DNA of 64,000 bases from G963666895 sp963666895 (GCA_963666895.2 CAXXNS010000002.1:62001-126000), one strand, 5' to 3'; numbered from the stretch's first letter, positions 1-8,708 are shown. Notes: generated by a model not told the origin, from the sequence alone. Made by a program: numbers and translations.

Positions 1-2
1 TG

Positions 3-299
3 GGATATGCCTGTTTCGGCCCCATCGACTGCACGGACGGCCGCTTCGACCTGTACTGGATCGCGGTTCGGCCCGACCGTCAGGGCATGGGCCTGGGCCG
101 GGAAATCCTGGCCGCGTCCGAGGAGCGCGTGCGCGGCCAGGGCGGGGTGCGCGTCTACGCCGAGACCTCGTCCCAGGAATCCTACGAACCCACCCGTCGG
201 TTCTACGAGAACAACGGATACCGGGTCGACGCCCGGCTGGCCGACTTCTACCGTCCCGGGGACGACAAGGTCGTCTACGTCAAGGACCTGGCCAAGTAG
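3..299 (+). CDS. GNAT-family acetyltransferase, C-terminal part (5' truncated by window edge)
   Basis: The reading frame is open from the first bases of the window to a TAG at 297-299, so only about 98 C-terminal residues are seen. The fragment has the GNAT acetyl-CoA binding pattern: a beta strand (LYWIAV) followed by RPDRQGMGLGREIL, matching the R/Q-x-x-G-x-G/A loop and helix. It ends with the usual Y-x-x-x-GY segment (RFYENNGYRV). The substrate cannot be read. Its 3' end overlaps the convergent DUF1045 gene of the phosphonate operon by 25 bases. PhnO of other C-P lyase loci is also a GNAT enzyme, but proximity is the only hint of that role here. Confidence 0.85.
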   Translation, partial: GYACFGPIDCTDGRFDLYWIAVRPDRQGMGLGREILAASEERVRGQGGVRVYAETSSQESYEPTRRFYENNGYRVDARLADFYRPGDDKVVYVKDLAK

Positions 300-994
300 A
301 CGTCCTCGACCGTCTGCCCGCCCTGCAGGGCGTGGCTGGACACCAGCCGGAACGGGCTTTCCCTGTCGTTCTGCACGAACAAACAGATCTCCCGCACGGC
401 CAGGGGATCGATGCACACGGGCTTGACCAGCTTGGCCAGCCGTTCCTTCACGCTTGCCCGCTCCTCCAGGTCCGGCAGCCGCCGGGTCAGGGTCATGTGA
501 AAGCGGTACTGGTCGTCCACGTAGGGGTAGCCGAAGCGCAGGAGCAGCTCGTCCTGGCGCATGGTCAGGCCCGGACCGCGTCGCCGCGCGATCTCCTCCG
601 GGACAAGGGGGGCGCGGAAGCTATCGAACGCGGTGACGCAGTCCCAGGCCAATTCATCCACCTCGGGGCAGGGGCCTTCGGGCACCAGGGCCAGGAAGCC
701 GCCCAGGGAGCGCAGGGCCAGGCGCGGGCCCAGGGCCGGATGCCTCAGCCGGGCGAAGTCGGCCAGGGCCTGGTCCAAAAGGTCGAAATCAGCGCCCGGG
801 GTCAGGCGGAACGGGGCCTTGAGCGTGGCGTGCAGGCCGTAGAACGCGGCCGGGGCCGTCAGGTCGACCCGTTCCTGGGCGGTGAAGCCGGGCGGCGGGT
901 CCGTTTGCGGGTCCGGACGCAGCCAGACGCGGCCCAGCCGCTCCAGTTCGGAGCCGGGCTCGGGCGCGTGGTAGATGGCGTAGCGTTCGGACAT
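275..994 (-). CDS. DUF1045 2H-phosphoesterase-like protein of the phn operon
   Basis: Last gene of the phnGHIJKLM operon, 239 residues, with the start taken at the Met-Ser-Glu-Arg-Tyr after a 5-base gap from phnM. It carries the two His-x-Thr motifs of the 2H phosphoesterase superfamily: HATLKAPF near residue 55 and HMTLTRRL near residue 167. DUF1045 proteins are recurrent companions of C-P lyase genes. 2H enzymes of known function act on cyclic phosphates, and the C-P lyase pathway yields a cyclic ribose phosphate normally opened by PhnP, which is absent here. A role in place of PhnP is my inference. The open frame extends much further upstream, but that part is antisense shadow of phnM. Confidence 0.85.
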   Translation of the reverse strand: MSERYAIYHAPEPGSELERLGRVWLRPDPQTDPPPGFTAQERVDLTAPAAFYGLHATLKAPFRLTPGADFDLLDQALADFARLRHPALGPRLALRSLGGFLALVPEGPCPEVDELAWDCVTAFDSFRAPLVPEEIARRRGPGLTMRQDELLLRFGYPYVDDQYRFHMTLTRRLPDLEERASVKERLAKLVKPVCIDPLAVREICLFVQNDRESPFRLVSSHALQGGQTVEDVYLARSLT

Positions 995-999
995 GGCGT

Positions 1000-2142
1000 T
1001 CACTGCAGGCGGCGTCCGCCGCGCCAGACGTTCATGACCACGGGCTGGTCGTCCACCAGCCGCACCCGGACCAGGTCGGCCCGCTTGCCCGGGGCCAGCA
1101 GGCCGCGGTCGCCCATGCCCAGCACCCGGGCCGGGTTGGTGGAGACCATGGCCACGGTCTCGGGCAGGGGCAACCCCTCCTCGGTGTGCAGTACGAAGGC
1201 CGCGTGCACCAGGGCCCGGGGCACGTAGTCCGAGGACAAGATGTCCAGCAGTCCCTCCCTGGCCAGCAGCCGGGCCGAGACGTTGCCGGAGTGGGAGCCG
1301 CCCCTCACCACGTTGGGGCCGCCCATGACCACGGACAGGCCGAGCCGGTGGGCCTCGCGGGCCGCCTCCAGGGTGGTGGGGAACTCGCTGATGCTCACGC
1401 CCTGGTCCGCGGCCAGGTGCACGTGCTCGGGCACGGTGTCGTCGTGGCTGGCCACGGGCAGGCCGCGTTTGCGGCAGAGGTCCAGGATGCGGGCCCGGAA
1501 GTGCGGGGCGCAGCTCTCCTGCACGGTCTTGAGTTCCTTGACCAGGGTTTCGAATTCCTGGTCGTCCCAGGACATGTGGCTGTAGTACTCGCGGTACTTG
1601 TCGTGGCGCGTGAACTGGCGCTGGCCCGGGGTGTGGTCCATGAGGGAGACCAGGGCCAGGTTGGCCTCGTCCGCGTGGGGCTCGAACATGTCCATGACGT
1701 GGGGGTCGCAGACCTCGCAGCGCAGGTGCAGCTTGTGCTCGGCCCGGAGCAGGTCGTGCCGCCAGGCCGTGCGCAGGGCGCGCATGGACAGCCCCAGCAG
1801 GGTATGGCGCATCTTGCCCTCGTGCATCTGGCCGCAGCAGATGCCGTTGAGCACCGTGGTGATGCCCGCGCCCACGATCTCGTTGTCGTGGGCCAGCAGG
1901 GCGGTCAGGGGCGCGGGCCAGAGCACCTTGGGCCGGGGCATGAACTTGGTTTCCAGGTTGTCCGTGTGCATCTCCACCAGCCCGGGCAGGAGAAAGTCCC
2001 CCTCCATGTCCAGGGCGCCGTGGAAGGCCACGGAGCCGGAGCACAGGTCAACTATCCGGCCGTCGGCCACGGCCATGGTGCCGGAAAAGACGTCGGTTTC
2101 CGTGACGATATTGGCGTTGGTCAGGACGATCTGATTGTCCAT
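1000..2142 (-). CDS. phnM: Alpha-D-ribose 1-methylphosphonate 5-triphosphate diphosphatase PhnM
   Basis: 380 residues, the normal PhnM length. It is an amidohydrolase-fold metal enzyme that removes pyrophosphate from the ribose-triphosphate intermediate before C-P cleavage. Visible landmarks are the N-terminal TNANIVTETDVFSGTMAV strand region, the metal-ligand segment EMHTDNLETKFMPRP near residue 58, the conserved HDNEIVGAGITTVLNG, and the C-terminal STNPARVLGMGDRGLLAPGK typical of dihydroorotase-like enzymes. The start overlaps the end of phnL by 22 bases, so translation is probably coupled. Confidence 0.96.
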   Translation of the reverse strand: MDNQIVLTNANIVTETDVFSGTMAVADGRIVDLCSGSVAFHGALDMEGDFLLPGLVEMHTDNLETKFMPRPKVLWPAPLTALLAHDNEIVGAGITTVLNGICCGQMHEGKMRHTLLGLSMRALRTAWRHDLLRAEHKLHLRCEVCDPHVMDMFEPHADEANLALVSLMDHTPGQRQFTRHDKYREYYSHMSWDDQEFETLVKELKTVQESCAPHFRARILDLCRKRGLPVASHDDTVPEHVHLAADQGVSISEFPTTLEAAREAHRLGLSVVMGGPNVVRGGSHSGNVSARLLAREGLLDILSSDYVPRALVHAAFVLHTEEGLPLPETVAMVSTNPARVLGMGDRGLLAPGKRADLVRVRLVDDQPVVMNVWRGGRRLQ

Positions 2143-2855
2143 GGCTCGTTACCTGCGGATGGCTCGTGTTCCGTGGGGGTCAGGGTGAACACGCGGTCGA
2201 CCACGGCCCGGCGCACGGCTTCGTCGTGGAAGATGCCCACCAGGGTCGCGCCGCGTTCCTTGGCCTCCAGCATGAGGTCCACCACCACTTGCCGGTTTTC
2301 GGGATCCAGGGAGGCCGTGGGCTCGTCCAGGAGCAGGACGGGATGGTCCACGGCCAGCCCCCGGGCGATGTTCACCCGCTGCTGTTCGCCCCCGGAAAAA
2401 GTCGTGGGCGCCAGCTTCCACAGCCGCCTGGGGATGTGCAGCCGCTGGAGCAGGTCCATGGCCCGGGAGTAGGCCTCGTCCTTGTCCCCGGTCACGTCCC
2501 AGCGGGCCCTGGCCACGATCTCCAGGGTCGGCACCCGGGGGATGACGCGCAGGAACTGGCTGACGTAGCCCAGGGTGTGCTTGCGGATGTCCAGCACGGT
2601 GCGCGGGTCGGCCTGGGCCATGTCCACCATGCGGTCCCGGTGGCGCACCAGGATGGACCCGGAATTGATCTTGTAGTTGGCGTACAGGGAGCGGAGCAGG
2701 GTGGACTTGCCCGCGCCCGAAGGTCCGTGCAGGGCCACGGCCTGGCCGCGATGCACGTCCAGGTCCAGGTCTTGGAACACGTTGATGACCTCGCCGCCCT
2801 GGTTGTGCAGGACAAAGCGCTTGCTCAGGGATCGTACGGTGATCATGGTGCGCAT
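2121..2855 (-). CDS. phnL: C-P lyase ABC-type ATPase subunit PhnL
   Basis: 244 residues from the MRTMITVRSL start, 11 bases after phnK. It has a Walker A motif GPSGAGKS near residue 45, the ABC signature FSGGEQQR near residue 155, and Walker B LLLDEPTASLD followed by the H-loop segment IFHDE. PhnL is required for C-P lyase function in vivo. PhnK, the related subunit, binds the PhnGHIJ core, and neither is a membrane transporter. The long open frame upstream of this start is shadow over phnK. Confidence 0.95.
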   Translation of the reverse strand: MRTMITVRSLSKRFVLHNQGGEVINVFQDLDLDVHRGQAVALHGPSGAGKSTLLRSLYANYKINSGSILVRHRDRMVDMAQADPRTVLDIRKHTLGYVSQFLRVIPRVPTLEIVARARWDVTGDKDEAYSRAMDLLQRLHIPRRLWKLAPTTFSGGEQQRVNIARGLAVDHPVLLLDEPTASLDPENRQVVVDLMLEAKERGATLVGIFHDEAVRRAVVDRVFTLTPTEHEPSAGNEPWTIRSS

Positions 2856-2866
2856 GGTCCGCTTCC

Positions 2867-3670
2867 TCACATCAGTATGGAGGACACCAGCAGCTGGGTG
2901 TAGGGGTGCTGCGGGTCGTCCAGGACCTGGTCCGTGAGCCCGGCCTCCACCACGCGGCCCCGGCGCATGACCAGGAGCTGGTGGGCCAGGAGCCTGGCCA
3001 CGGCCAGGTCGTGGGTGACGATGATCATGGACAGGCCCAGCTCGCTGACCAGTTCCCTGAGCAGGTCCAGCAGCTTGGCCTGTACGGACACGTCCAGCCC
3101 GCCGGTGGGCTCGTCCATGAACATGAGGCGCGGGCTGGTGACCAGGTTGCGGGCGATCTGGAGCCGCTGGCGCATGCCTCCGGAAAAGGTGGTCGGCAAA
3201 TCGTCGATGCGCTCCGGGTCGATCTCCACCCGGGTCAGCCAGCGCAGGGCCTCGCCCCGGATATTGCCGTAGTGGCGCGCGCCCACGCCCATGAGCCGCT
3301 CGCCGATGTTGGCCCCGGCGCTGACGCCCCGGCGCAGGCCGTCCATGGGATTCTGATGCACCAGCCCCCATTCCGTGCGCATGAGCAACCGGCGTACGGG
3401 TTCGGGCGCGCCGTGTACGTCGATGCGGCGGCCGGTCCTGTCCCGGTACAGCACCCGGCCCTTGCTGGGCTTCAGGCGGCCGCACAGGCTGCTGAGCAGG
3501 GTGGTCTTGCCCGAGCCGGACTCGCCCACCACGCCCAGAATCTCGCCGGGCCACAGGGTCAGGTTCACGTCCAGGCAGCCGACCCGGTCGCCGTAGAACC
3601 TGCCCAGGCCCTCGACCGTGAGCAGGGGCGCGTCCGAAGCGTACGCTGTCTGTTCCAGGTCGCGGTTCAT
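2867..3670 (-). CDS. phnK: C-P lyase ABC-type ATPase subunit PhnK
   Basis: 267 residues from MNRDLEQ, whose start overlaps the phnJ stop by 4 bases. Walker A is GESGSGKTT near residue 51, the signature is FSGGMRQR near residue 162, and Walker B is LMFMDEPTGGLD, with an H-loop at IIVTHDLAVAR. The C-terminus DDPQHPYTQLLVSSIL resembles dipeptide/oligopeptide-type ABC ATPases, as is usual for PhnK. It is the ATPase known to dock on the PhnJ surface of the core complex. Confidence 0.95.
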   Translation of the reverse strand: MNRDLEQTAYASDAPLLTVEGLGRFYGDRVGCLDVNLTLWPGEILGVVGESGSGKTTLLSSLCGRLKPSKGRVLYRDRTGRRIDVHGAPEPVRRLLMRTEWGLVHQNPMDGLRRGVSAGANIGERLMGVGARHYGNIRGEALRWLTRVEIDPERIDDLPTTFSGGMRQRLQIARNLVTSPRLMFMDEPTGGLDVSVQAKLLDLLRELVSELGLSMIIVTHDLAVARLLAHQLLVMRRGRVVEAGLTDQVLDDPQHPYTQLLVSSILM

Positions 3671-4527
3671 GCCGCCCCTCGCTGTTCTTCGGGAGATTCG
3701 CCCCTGCGCCTGCGGCAGTGGTCCGTGTCCGAGCACACGAACATCCGGCCGCCCTGGTCGTCGAGCACGATTTCGTCCAGGTAGGAGTCCTCGGCCCCGC
3801 ATAGGGCGCAGGCCTGGTCCCACTTCTGGACCTCGAAGGGGTGGTCCTCGAAGTCCAGGCTCCTGACCGGGGTGTGGGGCGGCACCGCGTAGATGCGCTT
3901 TTCCCGTCCCGCGCCGAAGAGCATCAGGGCCGGGGAGCGGTCCAGCTTGGGGTTGTCGAACTTGGGGATGGGCGAGGGGCTCATGACGTAGCGGCCGGCC
4001 ACGCGCACCGGATAGTCGAAGCTGGTGGCGATGCGGCCGTGCCGGGCGATGTCCTCGTAAAGCTTGACGTGCATGACCCCGTACTCCATGTGCGCGTGCA
4101 TGATCCGGGTCTCGGTCTCCCTGGGCTCCATGAACCGCAACGGTTCGGGAATGGGCACCTGGAAGACCATGATCTGGTCCCGGGTCAGCCTGGTCTCGGG
4201 GATGCGGTGGCGGGTCTGGATGATGCTGGCCGCGCCCGTGTCCTCGGTGGTGGCCACGCCCGCGGTGCTCCTGAAAAAGCGGCGGATGGACACCGCGTTG
4301 GTGGTGTCGTCCGAGCCCTGGTCGATGACCTTGAGCACGTCGGTCCTGGTGATGATGGAGGCCGTGAGCTGGATGCCGCCCGTGCCCCAGCCAAAGGGCA
4401 TGGGCATCTCCCGGCTGGCGAACGGCACCTGGTAGCCCGGGATGGCCACGGCCTTGAGCACGGTGCGCCGCACCATGCGCTTGGTCTGCTCGTCCAAATA
4501 GGCGAAATTGTAGCCTTCCAGGGTCAT
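3667..4527 (-). CDS. phnJ: Carbon-phosphorus lyase core, radical SAM subunit PhnJ
   Basis: 286 residues, starting MTLEGYNFAYLDEQTKR. The start overlaps phnI by 4 bases. The C-terminus has four cysteines spaced CX2CX21CX5C (CALCGAED ... VCSDTDHC), exactly the PhnJ arrangement that holds the 4Fe-4S cluster and the catalytic cysteine. PhnJ cleaves the C-P bond of ribose 1-alkylphosphonate 5-phosphate to give the alkane and the cyclic ribose phosphate. The upstream extension of this frame is shadow. Confidence 0.97.
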   Translation of the reverse strand: MTLEGYNFAYLDEQTKRMVRRTVLKAVAIPGYQVPFASREMPMPFGWGTGGIQLTASIITRTDVLKVIDQGSDDTTNAVSIRRFFRSTAGVATTEDTGAASIIQTRHRIPETRLTRDQIMVFQVPIPEPLRFMEPRETETRIMHAHMEYGVMHVKLYEDIARHGRIATSFDYPVRVAGRYVMSPSPIPKFDNPKLDRSPALMLFGAGREKRIYAVPPHTPVRSLDFEDHPFEVQKWDQACALCGAEDSYLDEIVLDDQGGRMFVCSDTDHCRRRRGESPEEQRGAA

Positions 4528-5654
4528 GACGCGGTCTCCTGGCAGGCGGGCTCGTCCTGTTCGGCTTCGGCTCTGGCCTCGCGGTCCGCGCGGTCCGCGC
4601 GTAACCGGCGCACGATCTCCAGCTCGCCCTGGAAGTCCACGTGGTGGGGCAGCTTGAGGTGCTCCACGAACCCGGTGGCGGCCACGTTGTCGCAGTGCAT
4701 GAGCACGAATTCCTCGTCCTGGGCCGGAGAGGCCGGCTCCTCGCCCAGCTCGTTGCAGCGCAGGGCGCGGTCCACGATGGCCATGGACATGGCCTTGCGT
4801 TCCAGTTGACCGAATGCCAGGCCGTATCCGGTCATGAACTGGGGCGGTTCCTCCTTGGAGCCCGTGAACTTGCTGATCATCTGGCATTCCGTGAGCTCGA
4901 TCTCAGCGAATTCCACGGGAAAGCCCAGCTCCTCGGGCGTGATCTCCACGGCCACCGGGCCCAGCCGGATCTCACCGGCGAACGGATGGCTGCCCGTGCT
5001 GCCGAAGCCGCGCTCCACGGAATAGCCCAGGGAGAGCACGAAGCCCTCGTCCGCCCGGGCCAGGCTCTGAAGCCGCAGGTCCCGGTCCGCGGGCAGGCGC
5101 AGGGGCTGGCGCGTGATGTCTCCCGGGGCCAGGTCCGCGTCCTTGTCCACGTCCTCGATGATGCCCTCGCCCCCCAGCACGTCCGTGACCCGGGGCGCGG
5201 TTTCCACCCCATTGTCCGCCGTGGGAGCTTCCGGGGCAGGGCCGTCCTGCTCCAGCAGGGAGAAATCCAGTAAGCGGTGGGTGTAGTCGAAGGTCGGGCC
5301 CAGGACCTGTCCGCCGGGAAGGTCCTTGAAGGCCGCGGAGATGCGGCGCCGGATGCGCATGGCCCCGGTGTCCACCGGCTCGCTCACGGCCAGTCGGGGC
5401 AGGGTGGTGCGGAAGGCGCGCAGCAGGAAGATGGCCTCGATGAGGTCTCCCCGGGCCTGCTTGATGGCCAGGGCGGCCAGGTCGCGGTCGTACAGCGAGC
5501 CTTCGGCCATGACCCGGTCCACGGCCAGGGAGAGCTGCTCCCGGATCTGGTCCACGGACAGCTCGGCCAGACTCGGGTCGCCGCGCCGGGCCTCGTCCAG
5601 GAGCTTGTGGGCGTTTTCGATGGCCTTGCCGCCGCCTTTCACCGCCACGTACAT
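4524..5654 (-). CDS. phnI: C-P lyase core subunit PhnI
   Basis: 376 residues, standard for PhnI, starting MYVAVKGGGKAIENAHKLLDEARRG, a highly conserved N-terminus. PhnI, with PhnG, PhnH and PhnL, couples alkylphosphonate to ATP by displacing adenine. Its start codon shares one base with the phnH stop (TGATG) and its stop overlaps the phnJ start, so the block is translationally coupled. Confidence 0.97.
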   Translation of the reverse strand: MYVAVKGGGKAIENAHKLLDEARRGDPSLAELSVDQIREQLSLAVDRVMAEGSLYDRDLAALAIKQARGDLIEAIFLLRAFRTTLPRLAVSEPVDTGAMRIRRRISAAFKDLPGGQVLGPTFDYTHRLLDFSLLEQDGPAPEAPTADNGVETAPRVTDVLGGEGIIEDVDKDADLAPGDITRQPLRLPADRDLRLQSLARADEGFVLSLGYSVERGFGSTGSHPFAGEIRLGPVAVEITPEELGFPVEFAEIELTECQMISKFTGSKEEPPQFMTGYGLAFGQLERKAMSMAIVDRALRCNELGEEPASPAQDEEFVLMHCDNVAATGFVEHLKLPHHVDFQGELEIVRRLRADRADREARAEAEQDEPACQETAS

Positions 5655-6265
5655 CAGGCGTTCTCCTCTTGGACAATGGTGGTCCGGGGCAGGCAGGCTA
5701 CGCGATCTTCGGCGACCAGGATGAGGTCGATGCCCTGGGGATACAGCGGGGCCAGTTCATGGCGCATGGACCACAGGGCCGGGTCCAGCCCCTGGGGCGC
5801 GAAGCGCGTGGTTCCGTCGATGCCCGGGCCGGACAATATCTTTACCGGCCCACCGTCCAGAGCCGCCACCTGGACGAGCAGAGTGGTGGAGCGCTCCGGC
5901 CGCAGCTCGCTCCCCAGGCTGAACCGGTCCAGCGCGGGCAGGGCGTGGCCCCGAGCCACCACCGCGAAGTCGGACCGGCTTGGGTCGTGGGTGATGGGAC
6001 AGCCGCAGTGAAAACGGAAATATTCCGCAACGTCGGGTTTGGCCGCGTCCTGGTCCAGCCACAGGGACGTGTCCAGGTCGGCCAGGGTGAGCACGGTTGC
6101 GGCCATGGCCCGGAACAGGGGCGAAGGCGGTTCCACCGGGAAATCCAGGGGCTGGATCTCGCCCGGTCTGGCCATGGCCGTGAGCAGGCTGCGGAAGGCC
6201 TGGCCGCTGTGGTGCACCAGGTCGGCGAAGCCCAGGCCCAGGCCGGGATGCAGGGACGCGCTCAT
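5654..6265 (-). CDS. phnH: C-P lyase core subunit PhnH
   Basis: 203 residues from MSASLHPGLGLGFADLVHHSGQ. The segment FRSLLTAMARPGEIQPL is the characteristic PhnH motif, and the C-terminus (YPQGIDLILVAEDRVACLPRTT) is also conserved. PhnH is the dimeric, PLP-transferase-like but cofactor-free subunit that joins PhnGIJ. Start and stop each share one base with phnG and phnI respectively. Confidence 0.96.
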   Translation of the reverse strand: MSASLHPGLGLGFADLVHHSGQAFRSLLTAMARPGEIQPLDFPVEPPSPLFRAMAATVLTLADLDTSLWLDQDAAKPDVAEYFRFHCGCPITHDPSRSDFAVVARGHALPALDRFSLGSELRPERSTTLLVQVAALDGGPVKILSGPGIDGTTRFAPQGLDPALWSMRHELAPLYPQGIDLILVAEDRVACLPRTTIVQEENA

Positions 6266-6738
6266 CAGTCCTCCCCCCGGACCATGGTGAAGAACTCCAC
6301 CTTGGTGGCGGCCGTCTTGGCCACGTCGCGTTTTTGCCGGGTCCTGGCCCGCGCCTCCAGGGGCCCGACCACGGCGTTCATCAGGCCGTCGCGCTGGTCC
6401 TCGTGTTGGAACAGGCCGTCGAACAGCGCAGCCAGTTCGGCGTGCCTGGGCCTGCGCCCGGCCACGTAGCCGAACCCGGCCAGGCCGTTCACCTGCACGG
6501 CGCAGCGGGTCATGGTCATCTCGCCCAGGTTGAAGCGGCGTCCACGGCCGCCGGTGCGGGCCTGGACCATGACCAGCCCGGTCTCGGGCGGGCGCAGGGT
6601 CCGGACCTCGGGCCTGGGGAACAGGGCGTTCCACGCCTGCTCCAGCAGAGCCAGGTCCTCGGCCGCGGCCTTGGACAGCACGCCCATCCAGTGCCGGCGG
6701 GCCGTTGTCCGGCCGTCGTGGTTTGGTGTCGCGTTCAT
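6265..6738 (-). CDS. phnG: C-P lyase core subunit PhnG
   Basis: 157 residues. It opens the C-P lyase operon. The pattern RRHWMGVLSKAA, the segment RPPETGLVMVQARTGGRGRRFNLGEMTMTRCAV and the C-terminal KVEFFTMVRGED are typical PhnG features. PhnG is part of the (PhnGHIJ)2 core. The promoter region upstream is shared with the divergent regulator phnF and contains repeats that could be operator sites (6751-6782). Confidence 0.95.
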   Translation of the reverse strand: MNATPNHDGRTTARRHWMGVLSKAAAEDLALLEQAWNALFPRPEVRTLRPPETGLVMVQARTGGRGRRFNLGEMTMTRCAVQVNGLAGFGYVAGRRPRHAELAALFDGLFQHEDQRDGLMNAVVGPLEARARTRQKRDVAKTAATKVEFFTMVRGED

Positions 6739-6750
6739 GATCCGATTGGT

Positions 6751-6782
6751 ATCACCGATGGTGATCTAGACAAATAGACAAA
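6751..6782. promoter_or_regulatory. Putative PhnF operator region between phnG and phnF
   Basis: The divergent phnG/phnF gap holds a perfect inverted repeat, ATCACC-GAT-GGTGAT (6751-6765), followed by two exact tandem copies of TAGACAAA (6767-6774 and 6775-6782). HutC/PhnF-type GntR regulators often bind sites built around a GTCTA/TAGAC core, so the tandem repeat is the stronger candidate. The assignment to PhnF is an inference from position and motif. Confidence 0.5.
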
Positions 6783-6849
6783 TTCACGATACGTAGCGGC
6801 CAATGTGATTCCTTTCAAAATGGTCACGAATGCGGCCAGGGGGACGGTC

Positions 6850-7572
6850 ATGGAACTCAGACGAGGAAAGGGCGAGGTGCTCTGGCGGCAGATCCAGAAG
6901 ATCCTGGAGCAGGACATCGCCGACGGCGTGCACGCCCCGGGCGAGCAACTGCCAACCGAGCATGCCCTGGCGGCCCGGTTCAAGGTCAACCGCCACACGG
7001 TCCGCCGGGCCCTGTCCATCATTGAGGAGCGCGGGCTGATCCGCATGGAGCAGGGCCGGGGTACCTTCGTCCAGGAGAACGTGGTCCACTACAGCCTGGA
7101 CCGGCGGGTGCGGTTTAGTGAGAATCTCAACAAACAGGGGCGGTTGCCCGGCGGGCGCGTCCTGTACCAGGACGTTGTCCGGCCGCCCAGGTCCGTGTCC
7201 GCGGCCCTGCATCTCTCCCTGCGGGCCGAGGTGGAGGTCCTGGAGACCCTGAGCGAGGCCGACGGGCAACCCTTGTGCCTGACCACCCGCTATTTCCCGG
7301 CCGTCCGGTTTCCCGGGTTCGCGGACCGCTTCCGGGTCACCGGGTCCGTGACCGCCGCCTACGCCCACTTCGGAATCCACGACTACACCCGCAAGAGCAC
7401 GGTCATCACGGCGCGCATGCCCCGGGGCAAGGAGGCAGAGCTGCTGGCCCAGCCACGAACCAGGCCGATTCTGGCGGTGGAGAGCGTGAACGTGGACCTG
7501 GCCGGCGCGCCCATTGAATACGGGTTCAGCCGCTGGGCCAGCGACCGGGTGCAGTTCGTCGTGGAAACCTGA
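6850..7572 (+). CDS. phnF: GntR-family regulator of the phosphonate genes, PhnF type
   Basis: About 240 residues from the ATG at 6850, which follows an AGGGGG ribosome site. In-frame GTG and ATG codons lie up to 45 bases upstream. The N-terminus is a GntR winged helix (LWRQIQKILEQDIADG, then LPTEHALAARFKVNRHTVRRAL). The rest is a UTRA effector domain (RVRFSENLNKQGRLPGG ... SVNVDLAGAPIEYGFSRWASDRVQF). It lies divergent to phnG and converges on phnE with a 14-base gap, so it sits between the two operons it most likely represses. Confidence 0.9.
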   Translation: MELRRGKGEVLWRQIQKILEQDIADGVHAPGEQLPTEHALAARFKVNRHTVRRALSIIEERGLIRMEQGRGTFVQENVVHYSLDRRVRFSENLNKQGRLPGGRVLYQDVVRPPRSVSAALHLSLRAEVEVLETLSEADGQPLCLTTRYFPAVRFPGFADRFRVTGSVTAAYAHFGIHDYTRKSTVITARMPRGKEAELLAQPRTRPILAVESVNVDLAGAPIEYGFSRWASDRVQFVVET

Positions 7573-7586
7573 CCCGGACATGGCCG

Positions 7587-8690
7587 CTACACGAACCGCT
7601 TGCGAAGCATGGCGCACAAATAGTCGAGCACGGTCACGGTGATAATGACCATGATCATCATGGTGCACACTTCACGGTAGAGGTAGCCGTTGATCTTGTC
7701 GAACATCAGAAAGCCGATGCCGCCCGCGCCCACGAAGCCCAGGATGGTGGCGCTGCGCACGTTGGATTCGAACCTGAGCAGGGTGTAGCTGATGACCAGG
7801 GGCATGATCTGGGGCATGACCGCGAAGGCCATGGTCTGGACCCGTCCGGCCCCGCTGGCCAACACGGCCTCCACCTGGCCGGACTCGATCTGCTCGATGG
7901 CCTCGGAAAAGACCTTGCCCAGGATGCCGAAGGTGTGGATCCACAGGGCCAGCACGCCCGCGTAGGGGCCCAGGCCGATGACGGCCACGAAGATCAGGGC
8001 CATGACGAATTCGTTGAATCCCCTGCAGAAATCCAGAATTCTCCGGACCACGAATTGGCTTAGCCAGTGGATGAGCTTGTGGTACCAGCGATCGCCCTGG
8101 ATCATGAGCGCCAGGGTGTTCCTGGCCGCGAACATGGAGATGGGCACGGCCCAGACGAATGCGAACAGGGTGCCCCAGATGGCGATGGCCACGGTCTCTA
8201 TCAGGGCCCGGAAATAGGTGACCAGCTTGACCGTGCGGGTCTCGGGCGGGAAGTAGCCGCCCCGTTTCTGGTCGGCCAACCGTTCGTACTCGTCCTCGAT
8301 CTGCTGGGCGCGCTCCTCGGGCGTCATGGCCTCCAGATGGGCCGTGGCGCGCTTCTTGGCCTCCCGCTGCATGGTCATGGAGTCCATGGTCTTGCCCGAG
8401 GCGCGATTCTCGGCCTTGATGGCCTGGTAGGCGTCCTCGTAGGCCATGATGTCGGGCAGCCGCTCGGCCTGGACCCGGGCTCCGGCCATGTCCTGCTCGG
8501 TGAGCTGGCGGCCGAACAGGTAGTCGAACGCGTTCTGGCGTTTGTTGTAGATCTCGAATGGATTGATGCCGCACCAGACCCAGGTGACGACAAGAACGGC
8601 GACCGTGATGAGGGCCAGGGCCCCCAGGAGTCCCTTTTTCTTAAGGGACATCCTGGGGGTGACCTGGTCGAGAGTCAATGGATGGTTCAT
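7587..8690 (-). CDS. phnE: Phosphonate ABC transporter permease PhnE, with long extracytoplasmic insertion
   Basis: 367 residues against roughly 260-280 for common PhnE. TM1 lies near residues 18-40. About 110 charged, helical residues follow, rich in Glu, Lys and Arg, before the binding-protein-dependent permease domain begins near residue 155 (ALIETVAIAIWGTLFAFVWAVP). The EAA-type loop is in the segment GQVEAVLASGAGRVQTMAFAVMPQIMP. The protein pairs with PhnC and PhnD to import phosphonates. The insertion would face the periplasm or membrane surface and has no recognised domain. Confidence 0.93.
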   Translation of the reverse strand: MNHPLTLDQVTPRMSLKKKGLLGALALITVAVLVVTWVWCGINPFEIYNKRQNAFDYLFGRQLTEQDMAGARVQAERLPDIMAYEDAYQAIKAENRASGKTMDSMTMQREAKKRATAHLEAMTPEERAQQIEDEYERLADQKRGGYFPPETRTVKLVTYFRALIETVAIAIWGTLFAFVWAVPISMFAARNTLALMIQGDRWYHKLIHWLSQFVVRRILDFCRGFNEFVMALIFVAVIGLGPYAGVLALWIHTFGILGKVFSEAIEQIESGQVEAVLASGAGRVQTMAFAVMPQIMPLVISYTLLRFESNVRSATILGFVGAGGIGFLMFDKINGYLYREVCTMMIMVIITVTVLDYLCAMLRKRFV

Positions 8691-8708
8691 TGTGCTCCCT
8701 GAGGCGGT

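Noticed and set aside
275..2044. 589-codon minus-strand frame taken as one protein.
   Set aside because: Only the last 239 residues are real; the upstream part is Pro/Arg/Gly-rich antisense-type shadow of phnM in another frame.
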